From: Aliiroseovarius sp. F47248L
GTDB taxonomy: Bacteria; Pseudomonadota; Alphaproteobacteria; Rhodobacterales; Rhodobacteraceae
DNA: 64,000 nucleotides
Reading direction: 5' to 3'
Assembly (NCBI RefSeq): GCF_023016085.1
Contig: NZ_JALKBF010000001.1
Span: forward strand, 2,418,001-2,482,000
Shown here: in pieces, positions 20,435-29,132 of the stretch
Numbering within the stretch: the stretch's first letter is position 1
Layout: each line of letters begins with the position of its first letter
Position numbers and translations under genes: made by a program
The notes under the pieces: generated by a model
What the model was told of the DNA's origin: nothing
Databases searched by the model: none
Seen by the model: the letters and a program-made list of their open reading frames with translations, nothing else

Positions 20435-21400
20435 ATGAACTGGATATCGAACTACGTCCGCCCCCGCATCAACTCGCTGTTCTCACGCCGCGAGGTGCCC
20501 GAGAACCTGTGGACCAAATGCTCGGAATGCGGGACGATGCTGTTTCACCGCGAAAGTGCCGAGAACCTGAACGTCTGCACGAACTGCGACCATCACATGG
20601 CGATCACCCCACGCGAACGGTTTCAAGCACTGTTCGACGCCGGTGTATTCACCGAGGTGGACGTTCCAGCCCCGGTTGATGATCCACTGCATTTCAAGGA
20701 CCAGAAGAAATATCCAGAACGCATGAAAGCCGCCCGCAAGGAAACCGGCGAGCGTGAGGCAATGCTGGTCGCCGAAGGCGAGATCGGGCGCACCCCAATT
20801 GTGGCCGCGGCGCAGGATTTCAGCTTCATGGCCGGGTCGATGGGCATGTATGTGGGCAACGCCATCATTGCCGCGGCAGAACGCGCAGTCACAGCCAAGC
20901 GCCCGCTTGTCCTGTTTTCTGCTGCTGGTGGCGCGCGGATGCAGGAAGGCATCCTGAGCCTGATGCAAATGCCGCGCACCACGGTTGCGGTGCAGATGCT
21001 AAAAGAAGCCGGGCTGCCCTACATCGTTGTATTAACTCACCCCACCACGGGTGGTGTTACAGCATCTTATGCCATGCTGGGCGACGTTCACATTGCAGAA
21101 CCCAACGCACTGATCTGTTTTGCCGGTCCGCGCGTGATAGAACAGACCATCCGCGAAAAGCTGCCGGACGGTTTCCAGCGCGCTGAATACTTGCTGGATC
21201 ATGGGATGCTGGATCGCGTGACCCATCGCAAGGACATGAAAGACGAGCTTGTCACGATCCTGCGCATGCTGACCGGCCAAGGCCCGGCGATCAAAGGCGA
21301 TCTACCGAAGCCCGAAGACGTTGCAACACCGCAGAATGACGCCAAAACGACACCCTCCAAGCCGACGACCGAGGCTGAGGTGAAGGCGAAGAAAGCGTGA
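20435..21400 (+). CDS. accD: Acetyl-CoA carboxylase carboxyltransferase subunit beta
   Basis: AccD pairs with AccA (encoded at 56890-57855) in the carboxyltransferase that makes malonyl-CoA for fatty acid synthesis. The 321-residue chain opens with a zinc ribbon of four cysteines (Cys29, Cys32, Cys48, Cys51). The crotonase-like body includes FMAGSMGMYVGNAI, AAGGARMQEG and THPTTGGVTASYAMLGD. A lysine/proline-rich tail of about 35 residues follows, as in many alphaproteobacterial AccD proteins. Its TGA overlaps the GTG start of folC, an arrangement also known in other bacteria. Confidence 0.96.
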   Translation: MNWISNYVRPRINSLFSRREVPENLWTKCSECGTMLFHRESAENLNVCTNCDHHMAITPRERFQALFDAGVFTEVDVPAPVDDPLHFKDQKKYPERMKAARKETGEREAMLVAEGEIGRTPIVAAAQDFSFMAGSMGMYVGNAIIAAAERAVTAKRPLVLFSAAGGARMQEGILSLMQMPRTTVAVQMLKEAGLPYIVVLTHPTTGGVTASYAMLGDVHIAEPNALICFAGPRVIEQTIREKLPDGFQRAEYLLDHGMLDRVTHRKDMKDELVTILRMLTGQGPAIKGDLPKPEDVATPQNDAKTTPSKPTTEAEVKAKKA

Positions 21401-22671
21401 GCGAAAACGGTTCGGACGTCATCCTTGACCGGATGATGTCCCTTCATCCCAAGATCATTGATCTGACGCTCGATCGTGTCTGGCGCTTGTTGAACGCGGT
21501 TGACGACCCACAAGACAGACTGCCACCGGTCATCCATCTGGCGGGCACCAATGGCAAAGGTTCGACTCTTGCGATGTTGCGGGCCGGGCTGGAAGGCGCG
21601 GGAAAACGCGTGCATGCCTATACGTCACCGCACCTGGCGCGGTTTCACGAGCGTATCCGGCTGGCAGATGAACTGATCAGCGAAGAGTCTCTGACCGAGG
21701 TGCTGGACCGCGCCTATGCCGCCAATGGTGGCGATACCATCACATATTTTGAGATTACGACCGTCGCCGCCCTGATGGCATTCGTGGAAACGCCCGCGGA
21801 CTATACGTTGCTTGAAACCGGGCTGGGTGGGCGACTGGATGCGACTAACGTGGTTGATAAACCTGCGCTGACCATCATCACACCAATCTCGATTGATCAC
21901 ACTCAGTTTTTGGGCGACACGCTGACCGCCATCGCAGGCGAAAAGGCGGGCATTCTGAAGCGTGGCGTGCCCTGCATCGTCGGCCCACAACCAGATGAAG
22001 CCCTTGAGGTGATCGAAGAGCGCGCCGCCCGTCTGGGTTGCCCCCTGTTCGCCCATGGTCAGCACTGGCATATGGCTGAGGAGCGTGGGCGATTTATCTT
22101 TCAGGACGAAACCGGATTGCTGGATCTTCCGATGCCCGCGCTGATCGGCCCGCATCAATTGCAAAATGCGGGCGCCGCCATTGCCGCCCTGCGCCAGTTG
22201 GGGTTCGGCGAATCGGCCTGCGAAGCCGCTATGCGGGACGTAACGTGGCCAGCGCGGATGCAGCGTCTGCGCCACGGTCCACTTGTCGAAGCGGCCGGGG
22301 ATGCCGAACTTTGGTTGGACGGCGGCCATAATCCAGCGGCAGGTGAGACACTGGCCAAGGTGTTGGCGGATCTGCCTACACGCTCTACCCACCTGATCTG
22401 CGGCATGTTGAACACCAAGGACATCGCCGGGTATTTGCGCCCTTTAGCACAAGTGGCCGACAGTCTCATAGCTGTGTCTATCCCTGGTGAGGCCAATACG
22501 CTGCCTGCCGATGTCACGGCCCGCGAAGCCCGCGCTGTGGGATTTGATGCGGCCGAGGCAGCCTCGGTCGCGGATGCAATTGCAGCGATCCGAAAAGCGA
22601 CACCCGACAGTCGTATCCTCATCTGCGGCTCGCTTTATCTGGCTGGTTCGGTTTTGAAACGGAACGGATAG
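21397..22671 (+). CDS. folC: Bifunctional folylpolyglutamate synthase/dihydrofolate synthase
   Basis: FolC adds glutamate to dihydropteroate and to reduced folates. The 424-residue protein has the Mur-ligase-like P-loop HLAGTNGKGSTL near residue 50, YTSPHLARFHERIRL, GLGGRLDATNVV and ITPISIDHTQFLGDT. The C-terminal domain has LWLDGGHNPAAGETL. It starts at GTG 21397, overlapping the accD stop by 4 bases (GTGA), which implies translational coupling. A 488-base intergenic stretch follows. Confidence 0.95.
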   Translation: MSENGSDVILDRMMSLHPKIIDLTLDRVWRLLNAVDDPQDRLPPVIHLAGTNGKGSTLAMLRAGLEGAGKRVHAYTSPHLARFHERIRLADELISEESLTEVLDRAYAANGGDTITYFEITTVAALMAFVETPADYTLLETGLGGRLDATNVVDKPALTIITPISIDHTQFLGDTLTAIAGEKAGILKRGVPCIVGPQPDEALEVIEERAARLGCPLFAHGQHWHMAEERGRFIFQDETGLLDLPMPALIGPHQLQNAGAAIAALRQLGFGESACEAAMRDVTWPARMQRLRHGPLVEAAGDAELWLDGGHNPAAGETLAKVLADLPTRSTHLICGMLNTKDIAGYLRPLAQVADSLIAVSIPGEANTLPADVTAREARAVGFDAAEAASVADAIAAIRKATPDSRILICGSLYLAGSVLKRNG

Positions 22672-22815
22672 TCACCGAAAGGTCGAAATTTCGTCCGTGA
22701 TCACAAATAAAATTTCACGAACTCCACCCAGCAGGATTCACTTCGACCACCAACCCCCCGAAAAGAATCACTTTTTTGGACTTCAGCGAATCACCATATG
22801 ATTCACCACAATATG

Positions 22816-22844
22816 TTGACAGATTAAGCAGTTAGTCTCTACAA
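22816..22844 (+). promoter_or_regulatory. Candidate sigma-70 promoter
   Basis: A perfect -35 hexamer TTGACA (22816-22821) is followed after 16 bases by TCTACA (22838-22843), a partial match to the -10 consensus. A transcript starting near 22850 would cover the small open frame at 22917-23036 and end at the hairpin near 23133-23155. This is inferred from sequence only. Confidence 0.4.
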
Positions 22845-22916
22845 ATAGGGTATTCTTCAGGTAAAGTTCACAACAAGTGAACGGCTTGTCGAGCAGTACT
22901 TTGACCAGGGGGTCTT

Positions 22917-23036
22917 ATGTTTCGGTTGGCGCGGTATAGAACGGATCATTTTGTGATCACAAACTTGCCTGCACCCGCGATTGAAACCAAGATCACCCTT
23001 GCCATTTCCGCTTCCGGCACAGGTTCACCACTCTAG
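22917..23036 (+). CDS. Possible 39-residue small protein
   Basis: An ATG at 22917 is preceded by the purine-rich CAGGGGG at suitable spacing and opens a 39-codon frame ending in TAG at 23034-23036. The peptide starts MFRLARYRTDHFVITNLP and is mildly basic at its N-terminus. It has no membrane segment and no family I know. A promoter-like element lies about 75 bases upstream. The palindrome TTTGTGATCACAAA is inside the frame. It may be a real small protein, a leader peptide, or chance. Confidence 0.3.
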   Translation: MFRLARYRTDHFVITNLPAPAIETKITLAISASGTGSPL

Positions 23037-23131
23037 GCACGCTTGTCGCGCCCGATTGTGTTGGTCCTGAACGCGGGTGGCTGAGTTCGGGTTTTGGTCG
23101 CGATGCGCTAAGTTAAGCGGGCAGGACAAGA

Positions 23132-23156
23132 CCTTGGGGTCGCCAATGGCGGCCCC
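23132..23156 (+). terminator. Candidate hairpin terminator before zapE 3' end
   Basis: GGGGTCGCC and GGCGGCCCC form a 9-base stem (one G-T pair) around an AAT loop, followed by GTTTC. The T run is short. It could end a transcript through the small open frame to its left, or act against readthrough into zapE from the opposite strand. Confidence 0.4.
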
Positions 23157-23159
23157 GTT

Positions 23160-24242
23160 TCAATCGCCGCCCCAATCCTTATCCTGCATTTCGCGCAAAC
23201 GGCTAGCCGTGCGTTCAAACTCGAATGATCCCTCGCCTTCGACATAGAGCATCTCAGGTTGGGCGGCTGCAGAGGCAATCAACCGCACCTTCGCTTCGTA
23301 CAGTGCATCGATCAGTATGACGAAGCGCTTTGCTTCGTTGAAATTCGAACGGCTGAGGCGTGGAATATTCTCCAACACCAGCAGCTTTACGTTTTTCGCG
23401 ATGGTCAGATAGTCGCCCGGCCCCAGCATCGCGCCACACAAGTCGTGAAACCCTGCCCGCGCTGCGCCATTGCGATAGGCAGGCAGGACCACATCCCGCC
23501 CTTTGACGGTCAGGGTTAGTGGCTCGGCTTCCCCGCCCGTCAGATCGCGCCATATCGCGTCGATCGCCTTGCGCGCATCCACGTTTGCCGGGGTAAAGTA
23601 AACCTGTTCGCCCGCAAGACGGTCCTGCCGATAGTCATTCGGGCTGACCAGTTCATGAACGACCATCTGCTCTTTGATCAGTTCGATGAACGGCAGGAAA
23701 AGCTGTCGGTTCAATCCGTCCTTATACAATTCGTCCGGATGCCGGTTTGACGTTGTCACCACCACGACACCTGCATCAAACAGCTTCTCGAACAGGCGTC
23801 CCACAAGCATCGCATCGGTGATGTCAGTGATCTGCATCTCGTCAAATGCGAAAAGACGGACGTCCGCGGCGATCTGTTGAGCCACCGGGCTAAGCGGATC
23901 ATCAACACCGGATTTGCGCGCCGCCGCCATGCCCTCGTGCACTTCCTGCATGAAGGCATGAAAGTGAACCCGGCGTTTGGCAGGGATATCCAAACTGTCC
24001 ACGAAAAGGTCCATTAACATGGATTTGCCACGCCCCACACCACCCCACAGATAAAGCCCCTGCGGCACTTCTTCAGGTTTGGCATGAAACAGGCCGCCCA
24101 ATATCCCACGCTTGCGAACAGGCGCGGTATCCAAATGAGCACGGATGTCTTCCAGCGCGGGCAAACAAGCCTGTTGCGCCGGGTCGCGGGTGATATCGCC
24201 CTTCTGGGCTAAGTTTTCGTAGATCTCGATCAGGTTTGCCAT
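23160..24242 (-). CDS. zapE: Cell division protein ZapE (AFG1-like ATPase)
   Basis: The 360-residue P-loop ATPase matches AFG1/ZapE, which acts at the constriction septum and in mitochondria-type protein quality control. The start at 24242 (MANLIEIYENLAQKG) fits the family; a longer frame would add 24 residues. Walker A is LWGGVGRGKSMLMDLF. The block RRVHFHAFMQEVH follows, then Walker B LFAFDEMQITDITDAM and the sensor region VVVVTTSNRHPDELYKDG. The C-terminal part ends in a REMQDKDWGGD tail. It is divergent from the MFS transporter gene. Confidence 0.92.
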   Translation of the reverse strand: MANLIEIYENLAQKGDITRDPAQQACLPALEDIRAHLDTAPVRKRGILGGLFHAKPEEVPQGLYLWGGVGRGKSMLMDLFVDSLDIPAKRRVHFHAFMQEVHEGMAAARKSGVDDPLSPVAQQIAADVRLFAFDEMQITDITDAMLVGRLFEKLFDAGVVVVTTSNRHPDELYKDGLNRQLFLPFIELIKEQMVVHELVSPNDYRQDRLAGEQVYFTPANVDARKAIDAIWRDLTGGEAEPLTLTVKGRDVVLPAYRNGAARAGFHDLCGAMLGPGDYLTIAKNVKLLVLENIPRLSRSNFNEAKRFVILIDALYEAKVRLIASAAAQPEMLYVEGEGSFEFERTASRLREMQDKDWGGD

Positions 24243-24340
24243 GGCCGAGGAATAAATCGCTTCCACACATAAAGAAAGGTGAAGTGGCAGATCAGAAACG
24301 AAGAATTGACCCATCGGTCGAATTCACGGAACGTACGTGA

Positions 24341-25582
24341 ATGAGTGAGACACGCGCGCCTCTTGTCACACCTGTCCTTGTGGCCGGTTGTTTGATCATC
24401 CTTGTCAGCTTCGCGATCCGCGCGAGCTTTGGCGTGTTTCAAATTCCAATTGCGACTGAGTTCAACTGGCCACGCGCCGAGTTTTCGCTGGCCATTGCCA
24501 TCCAAAACCTGGCGTGGGGGATCGGGCAGCCCATTTTTGGGGCCATCGCCGAAAAAATCGGTGATCGCAAGGCAATCATCATGGGCGCATTGATCTATGC
24601 GGTGGGGCTTGTAGCGTCCTCAAATGCCGTGACGCCTGGCGCGCACCAACTTCTAGAAATCGCTGTCGGCTTCGGTATCGCTGGAACTGGGTTTGGCGTT
24701 ATTCTTGCGGTCGTGGGGCGCGCAGCCAGCGATGAAAACCGATCTATGTCGCTGGCCATAACAACGGCTGCCGGATCGGCAGGTCAGGTGTTCGGCGCAC
24801 CACTTGCGGAATACCTGCTGGGCTTCATGTCGTGGCAAAACGTGTTCATCGTGTTTGCCGCTGCGATCCTTGCGACGCTGGCACTGTTGCCGCTTATGAA
24901 GACAGAAGCCGTCGCTACCCGGTCCGAGCTTGAGGACAGCATGGGCCAGATCCTGACCAAAGCGATGCGTGATCCGAGCTTCGCGCTGATCTTTCTGGGC
25001 TTCTTTTCATGTGGCTATCAGTTGGCCTTCATCACGGCACACTTTCCCGCGTTCGTGACCGAGATGTGCGGCGCGATTGACCCCTCAGGCACATTGGCAA
25101 CCATCGGTGTTTCAACCACCTCGGCGCTTGGAGCGATCTCGATATCTTTGATCGGTTTGGCCAACATCGCGGGCACGCTTTTGGCTGGCTATCTTGGTAA
25201 GACCTATTCCAAGAAATACCTGCTGGCAGGCATCTATGCCGCACGGACCATAGTGGCCGCACTGTTCATCCTGATGCCCATCACACCCACATCGGTTATC
25301 ATTTTCTCTATCGCGATGGGGTCTCTGTGGCTCGCCACAGTGCCGCTGACCTCGGGACTCGTCGCGCACATCTATGGGCTTCGCTACATGGGCACCCTTT
25401 ACGGGATTGTCTTCTTCTCGCACCAATTGGGCAGCTTTCTGGGGGTCTGGCTGGGTGGGCGGATGTATGATGCGTTTGGCGACTACACAATGGTTTGGTG
25501 GATCGGCGTCGGTGTCGGTGCCTTTTCGGCTATTGTCCACCTGCCGGTGAAAGAACAACCGCTGGCCGCACGCGCCGCCTAA
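24341..25582 (+). CDS. MFS transporter
   Basis: The 413-residue protein has about twelve hydrophobic segments of the major facilitator type. Cytoplasmic loop 2-3 contains GAIAEKIGDRKAIIMG, a good match to the MFS signature GxxxDRxGRRxxl, and the second half has a related loop (GYLGKTYSKKYLLAG). The N-terminal SFGVFQIPIATEFNWPRAEFSLA resembles oxalate/formate antiporter-like (OFA/MCT-type) carriers, suggesting monocarboxylate transport; this is inference. The stop overlaps the convergent Lrp regulator by 4 bases. Confidence 0.88.
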   Translation: MSETRAPLVTPVLVAGCLIILVSFAIRASFGVFQIPIATEFNWPRAEFSLAIAIQNLAWGIGQPIFGAIAEKIGDRKAIIMGALIYAVGLVASSNAVTPGAHQLLEIAVGFGIAGTGFGVILAVVGRAASDENRSMSLAITTAAGSAGQVFGAPLAEYLLGFMSWQNVFIVFAAAILATLALLPLMKTEAVATRSELEDSMGQILTKAMRDPSFALIFLGFFSCGYQLAFITAHFPAFVTEMCGAIDPSGTLATIGVSTTSALGAISISLIGLANIAGTLLAGYLGKTYSKKYLLAGIYAARTIVAALFILMPITPTSVIIFSIAMGSLWLATVPLTSGLVAHIYGLRYMGTLYGIVFFSHQLGSFLGVWLGGRMYDAFGDYTMVWWIGVGVGAFSAIVHLPVKEQPLAARAA

Positions 25583-26073
25583 ACGGGCAGCGCTGTGGTT
25601 TTGAAGACAGTCCGCAGCGCGAACGAGCTTTGCATCCCCTGCACGCCCGGCAAGCGCGACAGATGTTGGCGGTGGATGCGGGCAAAATCCTCGGTATCGG
25701 CGGCGACGACCTTCAAGATGTAATCTGCCGTTCCCGCCATCAAGTGGCATTCCAAGACATCGGGAATCAGTGCCACCTCACGCTCGAACGCGTCCAACAG
25801 TTCGTCGGCTTGGCCGGACAATGTGATCTCGACAAATATTGTTGAAGGGCAGCCCATCTTGCGCGCGTCCAGAAGGGCAACATAATCGCGGATGTAACCT
25901 TCAGCCTCCAGTCGTTGCACCCTGCGATGACAGGCGGAGGGTGACAGATTGATCTTCTCGGACAGGTCCGAATTGGACATGCGCCCGGTGCGCTGCAACA
26001 CCCCAAGAATACGACGGTCTATGCTGTCCAGTTCCATAATCTCACAAGTTTCTTGCGCACTTGGCGCATTCAT
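25579..26073 (-). CDS. Lrp/AsnC family transcriptional regulator
   Basis: The 164-residue regulator has an N-terminal helix-turn-helix (IDRRILGVLQRTGRMSNSDL and INLSPSACHRRVQRLE) and a C-terminal RAM/ACT-like ligand domain (from about 75). It is divergent from alanine dehydrogenase with 127 bases between starts, the classic arrangement for an AldR-type activator that responds to alanine or other amino acids. The ATG at 26073 has a weak ribosome binding site; an ATG at 26037 (MELDSIDRRI), 12 codons later, is an alternative start. Confidence 0.9.
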   Translation of the reverse strand: MNAPSAQETCEIMELDSIDRRILGVLQRTGRMSNSDLSEKINLSPSACHRRVQRLEAEGYIRDYVALLDARKMGCPSTIFVEITLSGQADELLDAFEREVALIPDVLECHLMAGTADYILKVVAADTEDFARIHRQHLSRLPGVQGMQSSFALRTVFKTTALPV

Positions 26074-26200
26074 TGATAATTTCTTCGATACTCTCTAGCA
26101 GTAGCAACACTTATTTTCAAAGCAATTGCACGATAAGAGGCGCAAACTTCCCCCCTGAAAGATCGAATTAACCGACGACAGGGAATGAGGAGGACACCCC

Positions 26201-27319
26201 ATGCTGATCGGATGCCCGAAAGAAATCAAACCGCAGGAGTTTCGCGTTGGTCTGACGCCCGCTGCTGCAGGCGAAGCGATTGCACGCGGTCACAGCGTCA
26301 TCGTCGAGACCAACGCTGGCGTCGGCGCCGGGTTCATGGACGACGACTATGTCGCGGTTGGCGCCACCGTTCTGGATACCGCGAAAGAAGTGTTCGCCAA
26401 GGCCGACATGATCGTGAAGGTGAAGGAACCGCAAGCCGTTGAGCGCAAGATGCTGCGCGAAGGGCAGCTTCTGTTCACCTATCTGCACCTGGCCCCGGAC
26501 CCCGAACAGACCAAAGACCTGCTGGACAGCGGGTGCACCGCGATTGCCTATGAAACCGTGACGGACCGCAGTGGCGGCCTGCCCCTGCTGGCCCCGATGT
26601 CCGAGGTTGCCGGTCGCCTGGCGCCGCAAAGCGGGTCTTGGGCGCTGCAAAAGGCCAATGGCGGCAGCGGCGTGCTGATGGGTGGCGTGCCCGGCGTGCG
26701 CCCGGCCAACGTGGCCATCATCGGCGGCGGCGTGGTGGGCGCAGCTGCAGCACGTGTCGCTGTCGGCATGGGCGCGAATGTCACGGTTCTGGATCGTTCG
26801 GTGCCGCGTCTGTCATATCTGGATGATGTGTTCATGGGGCGGCTGACCACGCAGTATTCGGACATGGCGGCGGTGGCCGAGTTGCTGCCGCGCGTTGATA
26901 TGGTGGTAGGTGCCGTATTGATCCCCGGCGCAGCAGCGCCCAAGCTGATCAGCCGCGAGCAATTGTCGCTGATGAAACCCGGCTCGGTTCTGGTGGACGT
27001 TGCCATCGACCAAGGCGGGTGCTTTGAAACGTCAAAAGCCACCACCCATGCCGAACCGATCTACGACGTGGACGGCATTGTGCATTACTGCGTGGCCAAC
27101 ATGCCGGGTGCGGTTGCCCGCACCTCGACCATCGCGCTTGGCAACGCCACGATGCCCTTCATGTTGGCACTGGCTGGCAAAGGCTGGAAACAAGCTTGCA
27201 AGGATGACGAACACCTGCTGAACGGCTTGAACGTGCATGCAGGCAAGCTGACCTATGCCGCTGTTGGCGAAGCGCTTGGGCTTGATTACATCTCGGCAGA
27301 AGACGCCTTGAAAATCTAA
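26201..27319 (+). CDS. ald: Alanine dehydrogenase
   Basis: Ald catalyses NAD-dependent reversible deamination of L-alanine to pyruvate and ammonia. The 372-residue protein opens with [20 protein letters not shown], with the substrate-binding RVGLTP and KVKEP (Lys and Arg). His96 lies in LFTYLHLA. The NAD-binding Rossmann motif is [17 protein letters not shown] near 170, and [17 protein letters not shown] follows. A strong AGGAGG precedes the ATG. The divergent Lrp-type gene is probably its regulator. A factor-independent terminator follows the stop. Confidence 0.96.
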   Translation: MLIGCPKEIKPQEFRVGLTPAAAGEAIARGHSVIVETNAGVGAGFMDDDYVAVGATVLDTAKEVFAKADMIVKVKEPQAVERKMLREGQLLFTYLHLAPDPEQTKDLLDSGCTAIAYETVTDRSGGLPLLAPMSEVAGRLAPQSGSWALQKANGGSGVLMGGVPGVRPANVAIIGGGVVGAAAARVAVGMGANVTVLDRSVPRLSYLDDVFMGRLTTQYSDMAAVAELLPRVDMVVGAVLIPGAAAPKLISREQLSLMKPGSVLVDVAIDQGGCFETSKATTHAEPIYDVDGIVHYCVANMPGAVARTSTIALGNATMPFMLALAGKGWKQACKDDEHLLNGLNVHAGKLTYAAVGEALGLDYISAEDALKI

Positions 27320-27340
27320 TCGGCCCACACGAAACGGTAA

Positions 27341-27372
27341 AAGTCCTGCCATCTGGCGGGGCTTTTTCTTTG
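27341..27372 (+). terminator. Rho-independent terminator of ald
   Basis: AGTCCTGCC and GGCGGGGCT form a 9-base stem (two G-T pairs) with an ATCT loop, followed directly by TTTTCTTT. It starts about 22 bases after the ald stop codon. Confidence 0.85.
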
Positions 27373-27404
27373 ACAGCGGCGTCTGTGCACAGCACGCTAC
27401 CACC

Positions 27405-27815
27405 ATGCCTGACACGTCACCTCCCTTCCCGAATACAGCCGTTGCCGACGTGTTTGCCAGCTTTCCAGAAGATGCGCATTCAGGCCTTCTGACTTTTCGC
27501 AATCTGATCTTCGCCACCGCAAATGAAACCTCCGGTGTTGGTCGCATTGAAGAAACTTTGAAATGGGGTCAGCCAGCTTATCTGACGCCCGACAGCAAGT
27601 CTGGCACAACAATCCGGCTTGGCGTGCCCAAATCCGGTGGTTTTGCGGTTTATGTCCACTGCCAAACCACCCTGATATCCGAGTTTCGCAGCCTCTTCCC
27701 CGATGACTTTGCGTATGATGGAAATCGTGCGATCTTGTTTGAGGAGGGGCAGGCTTTGCCAGTCGACCCTCTGCGGTTATTTATCAAAAACGCCCTAACC
27801 TATCATCTGAAATAA
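27405..27815 (+). CDS. DUF1801 domain-containing protein
   Basis: The 136-residue protein matches DUF1801 (an SRPBCC-neighbouring, YdhG-like fold). The block IEETLKWGQPAYLTP is characteristic, followed by GTTIRLGVPKSGGFAVYVHCQT and a C-terminal helix ending IKNALTYH. No signal peptide or membrane segment. The function of the family is not well defined. It stands alone between the ald terminator and a second terminator that precedes the tRNA gene. Confidence 0.85.
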   Translation: MPDTSPPFPNTAVADVFASFPEDAHSGLLTFRNLIFATANETSGVGRIEETLKWGQPAYLTPDSKSGTTIRLGVPKSGGFAVYVHCQTTLISEFRSLFPDDFAYDGNRAILFEEGQALPVDPLRLFIKNALTYHLK

Positions 27816-27823
27816 ACCAGAAA

Positions 27824-27858
27824 CGAAAGAAGCCCCACACATGGCAGGGCTTTTCTTC
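27824..27858 (+). terminator. Terminator after the DUF1801 gene
   Basis: GAAGCCC and GGGCTTTTC sequences around CACACATGGCA form a hairpin with a following TTTTCTTC run, a few bases after the stop codon at 27815. Confidence 0.65.
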
Positions 27859-27883
27859 ATGGTCATTCGTGACCGTTTGGATG

Positions 27884-27960
27884 TGGTAGCGTGGGGCGGA
27901 CTTGAACCGCCGACCCCAGCATTATGAGTGCTGTGCTCTAACCAGCTGAGCTACCACGCC
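27884..27960 (-). tRNA. tRNA-Met (CAT), elongator type
   Basis: The minus strand folds into a 77-base cloverleaf: acceptor GGCGTGG, D arm GCTCAGCTGGTTAGAGC, and anticodon arm CAGCA-CTCATAA-TGCTG with anticodon CAT. The T arm is GGCGG-TTCAAGT-CCGCC, and CCA is encoded at the end. The anticodon arm and variable region (GGGTC) resemble elongator tRNA-Met of E. coli. The lack of the initiator-type three G-C pairs in the anticodon stem rules out initiator tRNA. tRNA-Ile2 with a modified CAT anticodon is the remaining, less likely, alternative. Confidence 0.93.
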
Positions 27961-28050
27961 ATCTCACATCGGAGGTCCAGATATTCCGGCCCGCCCCCGG
28001 TGTCAAACGAAAAACATAGAAATTTCGCGCCCGAGTTGGAAAAAGGCCAA

Positions 28051-28081
28051 AGAAAAAGGGTGCCCGCTTTGGGGCACCCTT
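28051..28081 (-). terminator. Rho-independent terminator of mscL
   Basis: A perfect 10-base stem (AAGGGTGCCC with GGGCACCCTT) surrounds a short loop. On the minus strand it is followed by TTTCTTT. It lies 22 bases beyond the mscL stop codon. Confidence 0.88.
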
Positions 28082-28102
28082 CAAACCTTGTCGCTGGCGC
28101 GT

Positions 28103-28531
28103 TTACTTCTTCAACGCGTCGCGGATCTCGACCAGCAGATCGACTTCGGACGGCCCTGCGGGTTCTTCCGCTGCTGCTTCCTCTTCTTTTGCGGCCGCAT
28201 CTTTGGCTTTATTGACAAAACGCACCAGCATGAACACCACAAACGCAATGATCAGGAAGTTGATAATCGCCATGATGAACGAACCATAGGCGAAGACCGC
28301 TGCGCCGCTCTCACGAGCAGCTTCGAGCGATGCACCTTCCGGCACGGTGCCGGACAGGGTTGCATACATGTTGGTGAAATCAATCCCACCCATGAACAAG
28401 CCGATAATCGGATTGATAAGATCAGCCACCAACGAGCTGACAATGGCGGTGAACGCTGCACCGATGATGATACCAACAGCCATGTCCATGACATTGCCCT
28501 TGGCGATGAAATCCTTAAATTCTTGAAGCAT
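28103..28531 (-). CDS. mscL: Large-conductance mechanosensitive channel protein
   Basis: MscL is the pentameric emergency release valve that opens under hypo-osmotic membrane tension. The 142-residue protein begins [20 protein letters not shown] and has the pore-lining first helix ([20 protein letters not shown]) and second helix ([21 protein letters not shown]). A charged C-terminal bundle follows, here enriched in alanine and glutamate. GAGGACAGT gives a good ribosome binding site before the ATG. The gene is monocistronic with its own terminator. Confidence 0.96.
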   Translation of the reverse strand: MLQEFKDFIAKGNVMDMAVGIIIGAAFTAIVSSLVADLINPIIGLFMGGIDFTNMYATLSGTVPEGASLEAARESGAAVFAYGSFIMAIINFLIIAFVVFMLVRFVNKAKDAAAKEEEAAAEEPAGPSEVDLLVEIRDALKK

Positions 28532-28664
28532 ACTGTCCTCACTACACGCTTGTGCTGATGTGTTCCCACCAGCCTGAACAAAGCGTAGCGCAAAAAATTC
28601 ACATTTGCATATTGTTTCGTGGGGAAAAACAGTCGCAAAATACCCGTAGATTGTTCACTTGAGA

Positions 28665-29114
28665 CTAGCGGCTGAGGCTGCCTGTCAGGACATAGCGCAG
28701 GATCTCGACCACCTGATGAGGTTCGCGCGCGACGGCAAGGGCTGCAGCGTCGACCTCTTTCAGCGGATGGTCGTGTTCTGGCTGTTGCAACACGATCAGC
28801 GACTTGCCTTTTGCAGCAGCATAGCCTGCATCGAACGCCGCGTTCCACTGGCGATATTTCTCGCCGAAGCGCACGACAACCACATCGGCGTCCTCAATGG
28901 CCTTGCGGGTGCGGATGGCGTTCACCATCGCGCCTTTGTGGTCGTGCCAATACTTGTTATCCTCGGCGCCCAGAATGGCAACGCCGCAATCGTCCGAGGC
29001 ATCGTGATCGGTGACGGGCGATGAAAACGTGACATCCAGCCCCTTCGCGCCGTCGATGATCTGTTCGCGCCAATCGGTATGGATTTCGCCGGACAGGTAT
29101 ACATTCAGGGTCAT
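28665..29114 (-). CDS. YtoQ family protein
   Basis: The 149-residue protein matches the YtoQ family, related to nucleoside deoxyribosyltransferase-like folds. It starts MTLNVYLSGEIHTDWREQI, has a conserved SPVTDHDASDDCG block, a GAEDNKYWHDHKGAM segment, and DADVVVVRFGEKYRQWNAAFDAG. The enzymatic role is not established. It is 48 bases downstream of pheT on the same strand and has its own AGGA ribosome binding site; a GC-rich hairpin (29133-29154) lies in the gap. Confidence 0.85.
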   Translation of the reverse strand: MTLNVYLSGEIHTDWREQIIDGAKGLDVTFSSPVTDHDASDDCGVAILGAEDNKYWHDHKGAMVNAIRTRKAIEDADVVVVRFGEKYRQWNAAFDAGYAAAKGKSLIVLQQPEHDHPLKEVDAAALAVAREPHQVVEILRYVLTGSLSR

Positions 29115-29132
29115 GTCATTCCTCCAGTTTGG

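Larger units (their letters stand above)
22672..23159. other. 488-base intergenic stretch between folC and zapE
   Basis: The stretch is AT-richer than its neighbours. It holds four GANTCAC elements between 22735 and 22806, a promoter-like TTGACA at 22816, and a 6-base inverted repeat (GTTCAC/GTGAAC, 22866-22882). It also has a 39-codon open frame with a ribosome binding site, two copies of GTGATCACAAA (22697 and 22953), and a hairpin near 23133-23155. I see no conserved protein or known RNA family in it. Confidence 0.7.

Noticed and set aside
27884..27960. tRNA-Met gene as a mobile-element attachment site
   Set aside because: No integrase gene or duplicated tRNA 3' end is visible on either side, and the flanking genes are ordinary chromosomal genes.
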